Of a stretch of DNA of 64,000 nucleotides, positions 57,233 to 64,000 are shown piece after piece. The position numbers and the translations under genes were made by a program. The notes beneath the pieces were generated by a model. It had not been told where the DNA came from, ran no database searches, and saw only the letters and a list, made by a program, of their open reading frames with translations. Source of the stretch: Nocardia nova NBRC 15556 (GTDB taxonomy: Bacteria > Actinomycetota > Actinomycetes > Mycobacteriales > Mycobacteriaceae); the NCBI RefSeq assembly GCF_001613005.1, contig NZ_BDBN01000032.1, positions 35,785-99,784 on the forward strand, given 5' to 3'. How positions within the stretch are numbered: position 1 is the first letter of the stretch; each line of letters begins with the position of its first letter.

Positions 57233-58891
57233 ATGTCAGCTGTCCTTCCGTCAGCAAGCACTGCCCTCCGAAAGGCCGGAGATCTGGCTCTGGGGGTCAA
57301 CGTCATGCGCAAACGCGGGCTGTTCAGCCCGCTGCGACCGGACCATGCGGTCAGCTCGGCGCTCAACGTCACCAGGTTCGGACCCTTCGCGGGCGTGATC
57401 ATGCACGCCGCGAAGACCAATCCGAAGTCTGCGGCGCTGCTGGACGAGCGGGGCGAGCTGACCTTCGCCGAGGTCAACGAGCAGTCCAACCAGCTGGCTC
57501 GCGGCCTGGCGGCACACGGTCTGCGCGAGGGCGATGTGGTGGCGCTGCTGGCGCGCGACCACCGCGGCATGGTGCTGAGCCTGGCCGCCACCGGCAAGCT
57601 CGGTGTGCGGGCGGTATTGATGAACACCGGCTTCGCGAAACCGCAGTTCGCCGATGTCGCCACGCGCGAGCAGGTCAAACTGGTGCTGCACGACAGCGAG
57701 TTCTTCGACCTGATGAGCGCCATTCCCGACGAGATCCCCCGCATCCTGACCTGGGTGGACGAGTCCGACAACGTCGATCCTTCGATCCCGACCGTCGATT
57801 CGCTGCGCGAGGGCCAGTCCCCCGATGCGGTGAGCGCGCCGACGAAGCCGGGCGGCATGGTGATTCTGACCTCCGGCACGACCGGCACCCCGAAGGGCGC
57901 GCCGCGCGACAAGGTCAGCCCGTTCATCTCCGCGCAGTTCCTGGATCGAATTCCGTTGCCGCGCAACGGTTCCATGGTCGTCGCGGCGCCGGTCTTCCAC
58001 GCCACCGGGCTCTCGCAGTTCACCCTCGGGCTCTCGCTCGGCAACCGGATGATCTTCCAGCAGCGCCGGTTCGATCCCGAGAAGACGCTCGCCAACATCG
58101 ACAAGTACAAGGCGGAGTCGCTGGTGGTGGTGCCGACCATGCTGCAGCGCATGCTGGACCTGCCGCCCGAGACGCTCGCCAAGTACGACATGTCCTCGCT
58201 GCGGATGATTTTCGCCGCGGGCTCGGCGATCCCGCCGGACGTCGTGACGCGCAGCCTCGACTACTTCGGTGACGTCCTCTACAACGTGTACGGCTCCACC
58301 GAATGCGCGCTGATCACCGTCGCGAGTCCGGAGGATCTGCGCAAGTCGCCGAGCACCGCGGGACGCCCGCCCCTCGGGATCCGGCTGGCGCTGTTCGACG
58401 AGAACCGCAAGCGCATCACCGAACCGAACGTCACCGGCACGATCTTCATCGAGAACGCGCACTCCTTCAAGGCCTACACCGACGGCCGCACCAAGGAGAC
58501 CATCGACGGCATGATGTCCAGCGGCGACGTCGGGCACTTCGACGAGGACGGGCTGCTGTTCATCGACGGCCGCGACGACGACATGATCGTCTCCGGCGGC
58601 GAGAACGTCTTCCCGCAGGAGGTCGAGCACCTCATCGCCGATCGCGCCGACGTGCAGGAGGCGGCGGTCGTCGGTGTCGACGACAAGGAATTCGGAAAGC
58701 GCCTGCGCGCCTTCGTCGTGCCGGGTCCCGACTCCAAGCGCGACGCCCAGGAGATCAAGGACTACGTCAAGGCGAACCTCGCGCGTTACAAGGTGCCGCG
58801 CGAGGTGATCTTCCTCGACGAGCTGCCTCGCAACGCCACCGGCAAGCTGCTGCGCAAGCCGCTGACCGAAATGGACGTCACCGGCGACTGA
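57233..58891 (+). CDS. fatty acyl-CoA synthetase (FadD type), copy 2
   Basis: A 552-residue paralogue of the preceding gene, with the same motifs: ILTSGTTGTPKGAPRDKV, LYNVYGSTECALITVASP, MMSSGDVGHFDEDGLLFIDG, GGENVFPQEVEHLIADRADV and LPRNATGKLLRKPL. The shared MNTGFAKPQFA segment shows recent common origin. An intergenic gap of 144 bases containing TACGGTACCGT separates the two, so it may have its own promoter. Substrate length is unknown; the closest mycobacterial relatives are of the FadD2/FadD12 type. Confidence 0.92.
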   Translation: MSAVLPSASTALRKAGDLALGVNVMRKRGLFSPLRPDHAVSSALNVTRFGPFAGVIMHAAKTNPKSAALLDERGELTFAEVNEQSNQLARGLAAHGLREGDVVALLARDHRGMVLSLAATGKLGVRAVLMNTGFAKPQFADVATREQVKLVLHDSEFFDLMSAIPDEIPRILTWVDESDNVDPSIPTVDSLREGQSPDAVSAPTKPGGMVILTSGTTGTPKGAPRDKVSPFISAQFLDRIPLPRNGSMVVAAPVFHATGLSQFTLGLSLGNRMIFQQRRFDPEKTLANIDKYKAESLVVVPTMLQRMLDLPPETLAKYDMSSLRMIFAAGSAIPPDVVTRSLDYFGDVLYNVYGSTECALITVASPEDLRKSPSTAGRPPLGIRLALFDENRKRITEPNVTGTIFIENAHSFKAYTDGRTKETIDGMMSSGDVGHFDEDGLLFIDGRDDDMIVSGGENVFPQEVEHLIADRADVQEAAVVGVDDKEFGKRLRAFVVPGPDSKRDAQEIKDYVKANLARYKVPREVIFLDELPRNATGKLLRKPLTEMDVTGD

Positions 58892-59019
58892 GTTCACCGG
58901 CACCGATCGGCCCGGGAGTTTCGACTCCCGGGCCGATCGTGTTTCCGCGGAGCTTCCACGCGGGAAGAGTCGAACGTATCTGTGAATTCGCTTCGAAGCG
59001 GTCGGCTATCATTCAGCTC

Positions 59020-59598
59020 GTGTTTCCCCCGTCCGGCCGCGCATCGGCCCGCGCCCAGGTGTCGACGCGTGCGCGTCGGGCCGCGGTGGCGCGGTTGCGG
59101 GGCGCGTCGGCCGGATCCGTATCGGGCGCCCTGTCGATCGCCGCGCACGGATGGGCGGCGGGCGGGATGCCGGTGCAGTCCAGCACCTTGATGCTGCTCG
59201 TGGCCGCCTCCACCGTGGTCGGCGCGCTCGTCGCGGGGCTGGCGCCACTGCGCACCACCGCCGTCGGACTCGTCGCGGCCCTGTGGGGCGGGCAGCTGAT
59301 CGGCCATCTGGTGATGTCGGCCGATATGGCGCAGATGCACGATATGCCGCTGTGGACGCCCGCCATGCTGGGCGCTCACCTGGTCGGCGCGGTGTGCGCC
59401 GCCGTCGTCATTCTCGGTGCCGAGGCCGCCTACCGGATCGGCACCGCCGTCGTGCGGGCGCTGCCCGTCCCAATCAGCCTCCCGGCCGTCGACGAACCGA
59501 TTCTTCCGCGCAGCGTTCACCGCGACCGGGTGATCCTGCGGATCTTCCCCACCGAGACCTTCCGCACTCGCGGACCCCCGCTCGCTGCGTCCTGCTGA
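59020..59598 (+). CDS. four-helix membrane protein upstream of the PepSY gene
   Basis: A 192-residue membrane protein starting at GTG (VFPPSGRASARAQVSTRA). It has about four helices (STLMLLVAASTVVGALVAGL, TTAVGLVAALWGGQLIGHLV, MLGAHLVGAVCAAVVILGAE and a first one near residue 35). A Met/His-containing loop (MSADMAQMHDMPLWTPAML) could bind metal. Its place before PepSY and YcnI genes suggests a copper-related role, but this is inference. The start codon is uncertain. Confidence 0.65.
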   Translation: MFPPSGRASARAQVSTRARRAAVARLRGASAGSVSGALSIAAHGWAAGGMPVQSSTLMLLVAASTVVGALVAGLAPLRTTAVGLVAALWGGQLIGHLVMSADMAQMHDMPLWTPAMLGAHLVGAVCAAVVILGAEAAYRIGTAVVRALPVPISLPAVDEPILPRSVHRDRVILRIFPTETFRTRGPPLAASC

Positions 59599-59891
59599 TA
59601 CATCTCATCACCCACATTCGCGAATCCTTCTCGCCGACAGTGCGTTCCGGGTAACCGGCGCAGCATTTCGGGTGCTTCGACCGCGGGATCGGGCGGCGTA
59701 TCGTCCGCACCGAGACTCTGCGGGTGAATCCGAACCGCGTCGTCCCGGCGCGTATTCGGCTGTCTCGGAAGCGGGTACCGCCACAGTCCCAGTGCGGCGG
59801 AACCCGAGACCACGCCGATCCCGGATACGGTTGCGAGCCACGCGGTTTTCGCGCACAGCCATGTGGGTGCCCTCGAACAGGAGCACTACCA
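59599..59891. other. intergenic region, no supported gene
   Basis: Several frames are open on the - strand (for example 59517-59813), but none has a good start or family sequence. It should hold the promoter of the PepSY gene. I see no clear regulatory repeat. Confidence 0.35.
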
Positions 59892-61397
59892 GTGAGCATC
59901 ACCGATATTCCGGCTGCCGGCACCGAGCCGCCGCAGCCGGAGAAGTCGCCGCCCGAGGCGGCGCAGCAGTCACCACCCGGTTCGGCCGATCGGTCGCGAC
60001 CGTCCGGGTCCGGCACCGCACGAGCGGTGCAGGCGCTGGCCGTGCGGCTGCACTTCTATGCCGGCGTCTTCGTCGCGCCGTTCATCCTGATCGCGGCGGT
60101 GACCGGGGCGCTGTACGCGGTCGCCCCCAGCCTCGAGTCGATCGTGAATCGGGATCTGCTGCATGTGGATTCGAGTGGCCCGGCGCGGCCGCTGTCGGAG
60201 CAGATCGCGGCGGGTGTGGCCGCCGAACCGGGACTCGCGCTGGTCGCCGTCGACCCGGCGCAGCTCGCGGGCGACACCACCCGCGTGATCTTCACCGATC
60301 CGAGCCTCGGTGAATCCGAGCGCCGCGCCGTCTTCGTCGACCCGGCGACCGCGACGTCCGTGGGCGACAGCGTCGTGTACGGCAGTACGGGCGCGCTACC
60401 CATGCGCACCTGGATCGATGTGCTGCATCGCAACCTGCATCTCGGCGATGTGGGCCGGCTCTACAGCGAGATGGCCGCCTCGTGGATGTGGATCATCGCG
60501 CTGGCCGGTGTGGTGATGTGGCTGCGCCGCTCCCGTGGCTCGCTGCGGCGGCTGCTGTGGCCGGACCGGTCGAAGGCCGGTCGCCCGCGCAGCGTCGGTG
60601 CGCATGCCACGGTCGGCATGTGGATTCTGCTGCCGCTGCTGTTCCTCTCGGCCACGGGCCTGACCTGGTCGTTGCACGCGGGGCAGCACATCACGTCGCT
60701 GCGGCAGCAATTGAGCTGGACCACGCCGGTCGTCGACACGGCGCTGCCGGGTGCACCGATGCCGTCGATGCCAGCCGGTGGCGAACACGCCGAACACACC
60801 GGCGGCCACGGCATGTCGATGCCCGTTCCCGCCGACCGCGCCGCCCAGGCGGACAAGGTGCTCGCGGTGGCCCGCGGACACGGCATCGACGGTCCGGTCG
60901 AGATCTCCGTCCCGGCGAAGGACACCACCGCCTTCACCGTCAAGGAGCGCCGCCTGCCCGGGGTCTACACCCAGGACGCGATCGCCGTGGACGGTAGGAC
61001 CGGCGATGTCACCGACATCCTGCGTTACGCGGACTGGCCGCTGATGGCCAAACTCGCCAACTGGGGCATCGCGCTGCATATGGGCATGCTGTTCGGCCTC
61101 GCCAATCAACTGCTGCTGCTGGCCACGATGATCGCGCTGATCACCGTGATCGGACGCGGCTATCTGATGTGGTGGCGACGACGGCCGACCCGCGCGGACG
61201 GCCCGTTCACCTTCGGGCGGGCACCGGCACGCGGTGTGCTGCGGCGGGCGCCGCTGTGGATCAGCGTGCCGCTGATCGCGGTCACTGTGGGGATCGGCTG
61301 GTTCGCACCGGTGCTGGGCGTGAGCCTGCTCGCGTTCCTGATCGTCGATGTCGTCCTCGGCCTGATCGCGGGACGACGCCGGGGAGCAGTCGTCTGA
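59892..61397 (+). CDS. PepSY-associated membrane protein
   Basis: A 501-residue membrane protein of the PepSY_TM family. An N-terminal Pro-rich tail of about 45 residues precedes helix one (LHFYAGVFVAPFILIAAVTG). PepSY domains flank further helices (YSEMAASWMWIIALAGVVMW, ATVGMWILLPLLFLSATGLT). Four helices lie near the C-terminus. A His/Met-rich loop (MPSMPAGGEHAEHTGGHGMS) is a likely metal-binding site. A GTG start has AGGAG upstream. PepSY_TM proteins are often iron or copper-linked; the YcnI gene nearby favours copper. Confidence 0.85.
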   Translation: MSITDIPAAGTEPPQPEKSPPEAAQQSPPGSADRSRPSGSGTARAVQALAVRLHFYAGVFVAPFILIAAVTGALYAVAPSLESIVNRDLLHVDSSGPARPLSEQIAAGVAAEPGLALVAVDPAQLAGDTTRVIFTDPSLGESERRAVFVDPATATSVGDSVVYGSTGALPMRTWIDVLHRNLHLGDVGRLYSEMAASWMWIIALAGVVMWLRRSRGSLRRLLWPDRSKAGRPRSVGAHATVGMWILLPLLFLSATGLTWSLHAGQHITSLRQQLSWTTPVVDTALPGAPMPSMPAGGEHAEHTGGHGMSMPVPADRAAQADKVLAVARGHGIDGPVEISVPAKDTTAFTVKERRLPGVYTQDAIAVDGRTGDVTDILRYADWPLMAKLANWGIALHMGMLFGLANQLLLLATMIALITVIGRGYLMWWRRRPTRADGPFTFGRAPARGVLRRAPLWISVPLIAVTVGIGWFAPVLGVSLLAFLIVDVVLGLIAGRRRGAVV

Positions 61398-61681
61398 GGT
61401 CCTGAATCGCACTCGGTTACGACACCAGCCGAGGTAATTCGGTTGCGCCGCACCATCATTCCCGCGCACGCGAGCACCACCGCGTCGCCCGTGCGATGGA
61501 CCGCGCGCTCGGCCGGGTCGTAACAGCCGCCGACAGCGATCGGCCGGCATCACCGATTGCGCCGCAATACGCAGGACGTACCGCTTGCGGTCGTCCGGGG
61601 CTGCATCATGACCATATTCGGCGCAGTCGGCACACCTACAGCAACTTTCGTTTACCTGATACCGCAAAGGGATTCATCACC

Positions 61682-62380
61682 ATGGGAATCAAGAACATCG
61701 CCGCCACCGCCGCCCTCGTCGCCGCCGCCCTGGGCCTGAGCACGGCCACCGCCGGCGCCGCCCCCACCGACGCCGGCGCGGTGGGCTTCCAGGCCACCAC
61801 CACGCCGAGCGGCACCGTCATCTCCACCGATGCCGGATCGCTGTCGGCCGACGACGGCGTATTCACCGTCAAGGCGGCCGACGGCACGGTCCTGGCCGGA
61901 ACGCAGCTCTCGTTCCGGGTCGACGATTTCGTCTTCCCGATCGAGGCGCGGATCCACGACCGCACCGCGACCCTCACGCCGAAGTTCGACCTCGCGCACG
62001 CGGCCTACCAGCCGGTCGCGATGCCGTTCGAGGACAGCGCGCCGTGGAAGACCCCGTACGACCGGGAGCAGGCCGCGTGGAGCCGGATGACCAGCACCCT
62101 CAGCGCCGGCGCTTCCATCGGCACCCTGGTGGGTGGCATCGGTGGCGCCGGAATCGGCTGCGTCCTGGGCGGAATCGCGGGCGCGACCATCGCGGCGGCC
62201 ACCATCGTCGGCATGTTCGGCCCGTTCGTACCGGCCGCGGTGGTGGGCTGCCTCGGCGGCATCGTGGCCATCGGCGCGCTGGGCACCCTCGCGGGTCAGC
62301 TGCTGGTCACCGCCCCGGTCGCGGTCCTGGCCGCGGCCCAGTACTTCACCACGGTGAACTCCCCGTTCCCCGCGAAGTGA
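61682..62380 (+). CDS. secreted protein with glycine-zipper region
   Basis: A 232-residue exported protein with a clear signal peptide (MGIKNIAATAALVAAALGLS, cleavage after TAGA). A soluble domain of about 110 residues follows, then a long Gly/Ala-rich hydrophobic C-terminus (GTLVGGIGGAGIGCVLGGIA, GCLGGIVAIGALGTLAGQLL). Many paralogues of this type exist in Nocardia; the function is unknown. AAAGGGATTC precedes the ATG. The two Cys in the zipper part may pair. Confidence 0.8.
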   Translation: MGIKNIAATAALVAAALGLSTATAGAAPTDAGAVGFQATTTPSGTVISTDAGSLSADDGVFTVKAADGTVLAGTQLSFRVDDFVFPIEARIHDRTATLTPKFDLAHAAYQPVAMPFEDSAPWKTPYDREQAAWSRMTSTLSAGASIGTLVGGIGGAGIGCVLGGIAGATIAAATIVGMFGPFVPAAVVGCLGGIVAIGALGTLAGQLLVTAPVAVLAAAQYFTTVNSPFPAK

Positions 62381-62576
62381 GGTAGCGAGACGACGCGGCA
62401 CCCGCACCCCGATATCCGGTGATCTGCCGGGTATCGGGCGCGGGGCCGCCGGCGGAACAGCGAAGGCGCCCAGCGCAATCCGCCGGGATCGGCGCCGGCG
62501 CAGCCCTTCCGGGATATCGTGCACACGATCAGCACAGGTTGTCTCCGTTTTCCCTTCGCGAAGGAGTGACCGCGTT

Positions 62577-63239
62577 ATGAACGATTCCTGGTTCCACCGC
62601 ACCGCACGCGCCGGTGTCGCCGCCGCGGGGGCCACAATCCTCGCGGCCGCCCCGGCTCTCGCCCACGTCACCGTCTCCGGTCCGGACGCGGCGCGCGGCG
62701 GTTCGGCGGTGCTGACCTTCCGGGTACCCAACGAATCGGCCACCGGTAGCGCCACCACCCAATTGAGCGTGCAGCTTCCGGCCTTGACCGAAGCCGAAAC
62801 CGAACCCGTGCCGGGCTGGAAGACCAAGGTCACCCGCAACGACAACCACAGGGTCGTCGCCGTCACCTGGATGGCGGATACCGGCAGCGGCATCGAGGCC
62901 GGGCAGTTCGAACAGTTCTCCATACTGGCCGACGGACTGCCGGATGCCGACACCGTCCCCCTGCCCGCCACCCAGACCTACGCCGACGGCCGGGTCGTGC
63001 GATGGGACCAACCCTCCTCCGGGGACAGCGAACCCGAATTCCCCGCTCCGACACTGGCATTGGCGCCGGCACACGCGGGCGGGGCACACAACCACGGCGA
63101 CGTCCACGCCGCCGCCGCGGCCGAGGAACACGAAACCGACACCACGGCACGATGGCTGGGCAGTATCGGCATCGTGCTCGGCGCACTGGGTGTCCTCGCC
63201 GCGGCCACGATGTTCACGCGAAATCGGTCTCGGCGGTAG
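62577..63239 (+). CDS. YcnI-family copper-binding membrane-anchored protein
   Basis: A 220-residue YcnI (DUF1775) protein. The signal peptide ends LAAAPALA, so the mature protein begins HVTV, placing the conserved copper-binding His at its N-terminus. Family sequence continues with LTFRVPNESATGSATTQLSV and TGSGIEAGQFEQFSILA. A His-rich linker (HAGGAHNHGDVHAAAAAEEH) and a C-terminal helix (WLGSIGIVLGALGVLAAATM) anchor it. It probably handles copper outside the membrane together with the PepSY protein. Confidence 0.9.
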   Translation: MNDSWFHRTARAGVAAAGATILAAAPALAHVTVSGPDAARGGSAVLTFRVPNESATGSATTQLSVQLPALTEAETEPVPGWKTKVTRNDNHRVVAVTWMADTGSGIEAGQFEQFSILADGLPDADTVPLPATQTYADGRVVRWDQPSSGDSEPEFPAPTLALAPAHAGGAHNHGDVHAAAAAEEHETDTTARWLGSIGIVLGALGVLAAATMFTRNRSRR

Positions 63240-63341
63240 CCGACACCGCCGCGGCGCCCGATCGGCCCCGGAAACGCGATCGCCGGAGACCGCCCGTACA
63301 TTGACCACGAGCGCAATGGCCGATCTCGGGTGAGAGTGGGA

Positions 63342-64000
63342 GTGAGCGTGCCGGAGCAGACCGTCGGCATCATCGGCGCCGGCATCATCGGACTGGCGAT
63401 CGGCCGGGAACTCGTCCGCCGCCGGCCCGGCACCCGGGTCGTCGTCGTGGACAAGGAGGACCGGGTCGCGGTCCATCAGACCGGGCACAACTCCGGAGTC
63501 GTCCATGCCGGAATCTATTACGAACCGGGCTCGCTGAAGGCCACCCTCTGTGCCCGCGGGCGGCAGCTGCTGCGCGACTACTGCGCCGAGAAGCAGCTGC
63601 CCTACGACGAGGTCGGCAAACTGGTCGTCGCCGTCACCCCGGACGACGTGGTGCGAATGGACGCGCTGGCCGAACGAGCGGGCAGCAACGCCGTGCCGGG
63701 ACTGCGGCGCATCGATGCCGGCGAGATCCGCGAGATCGAACCGCATGCGACGGGTCTGGCCGCGCTGTATTCGCCGCACACCGCCATCACCGACTACTCC
63801 CGCATCGCCGCCGCCTTCGCCGACGAGATCACCGCCGCCGGCGGAGAGATCCGGTTGTCGTTCCCGGTCACCGCCGTCACGCGCGCCTCGAACGGCATCC
63901 GCATCGGCTCGGCCGCCGCGGCGATCGTGGTCGATCGGCTCATCGTGTGCGCGGGCCTGCACAGCGACACCGTGGCCGGACTGGCCGGAGACCGGCCGGG
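63342..64000 (+). CDS. L-2-hydroxyglutarate oxidase, N-terminal part (cut by window end)
   Basis: The frame is open to the last base. The product begins VGIIGAGIIGLAIGRELVRR (FAD-binding GxGxxG) and contains HNSGVVHAGIYYEPGSLKAT, the signature of the LhgO/L2HGDH family, with LCARGRQLLRDYC after it. The enzyme oxidises L-2-hydroxyglutarate to 2-oxoglutarate. Start is a GTG at 63342 or 63348; both are weakly supported. About half of the gene is visible. Confidence 0.85.
   Translation, partial: MSVPEQTVGIIGAGIIGLAIGRELVRRRPGTRVVVVDKEDRVAVHQTGHNSGVVHAGIYYEPGSLKATLCARGRQLLRDYCAEKQLPYDEVGKLVVAVTPDDVVRMDALAERAGSNAVPGLRRIDAGEIREIEPHATGLAALYSPHTAITDYSRIAAAFADEITAAGGEIRLSFPVTAVTRASNGIRIGSAAAAIVVDRLIVCAGLHSDTVAGLAGDRP

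Noticed and set aside
62529..63962. Long - strand open frame opposite ycnI and the LhgO-like gene
   Set aside because: The + strand frames carry family signatures; the shadow is Gly/Asp/Arg-rich.
1..64000. CRISPR array
   Set aside because: No regularly spaced short direct repeats or Cas genes were seen.

Overview
The window looks like a chromosomal segment of a high-GC actinomycete of the Nocardia/Rhodococcus/Mycobacterium group, most likely Nocardia. The evidence is a tmRNA encoding the tag ADSHQRDYALAA, the block prfB - mscS-like - ftsE - ftsX - smpB - ssrA, hisN beside fadE24-fadE23 (the same neighbourhood as Rv3137/Rv3139/Rv3140 of M. tuberculosis), many acyl-CoA genes, and type VII secretion substrates.

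Positions 1 to about 33,580 are accessory DNA. The left part (1-17,200) is a patchwork. It holds the end of a GmrSD-like restriction protein (1-1190), a membrane protein preceded by a possible leader-peptide/terminator (1282-2600), an IS110-family insertion sequence (2919-4157), an orphan OST-HTH fragment, a TPR-type XRE regulator, a type VII secretion effector operon (9903 to 6764), and a membrane protein + TRAFAC GTPase + GAP1-N2 conflict-type operon (13557 to 10087). Upstream of that operon lie long hairpins and a single-pass membrane protein.

The right part (about 17,300-31,950) is a mobile-element core, almost all on the + strand. It starts with a MerR-like regulator and a five-gene envelope module (18541-22395) in which a ~63-residue repeat occurs three times. 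A TraG/VirD4-like ATPase, a replication-relaxation protein, an MT-A70 methyltransferase, an ArdA-like antirestriction protein, an XRE regulator, an ImmA/IrrE-like protein, a resolvase-like protein without its catalytic serine, an excisionase and a tyrosine integrase follow. Matching palindromes precede both the transfer genes (22480-22540) and the XRE gene (28355), which suggests that this regulator controls transfer. A large serine recombinase (31905-33698) then runs directly into the 3' end of ssrA, an evident integration site.

From 33,583 onward the DNA is core chromosome: ssrA, smpB, small membrane proteins, recQ, ftsX-ftsE, an MscS-type channel and prfB on the - strand. Then come an XRE/FMN-reductase pair, an SDR, hisN, an ABC transporter, fadE24-fadE23 behind two operator-like palindromes, a 1.6-kb insertion flanked by a duplicated fadE23 3' end (CPT-like kinase plus a structured non-coding element), an alpha/beta hydrolase, an ECF41 sigma factor with its FAD-oxidoreductase partner, two tandem acyl-CoA synthetases, a probable copper-handling group (PepSY protein, YcnI protein) and the start of an L-2-hydroxyglutarate oxidase cut by the window end. 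No rRNA, complete tRNA or CRISPR array was seen.
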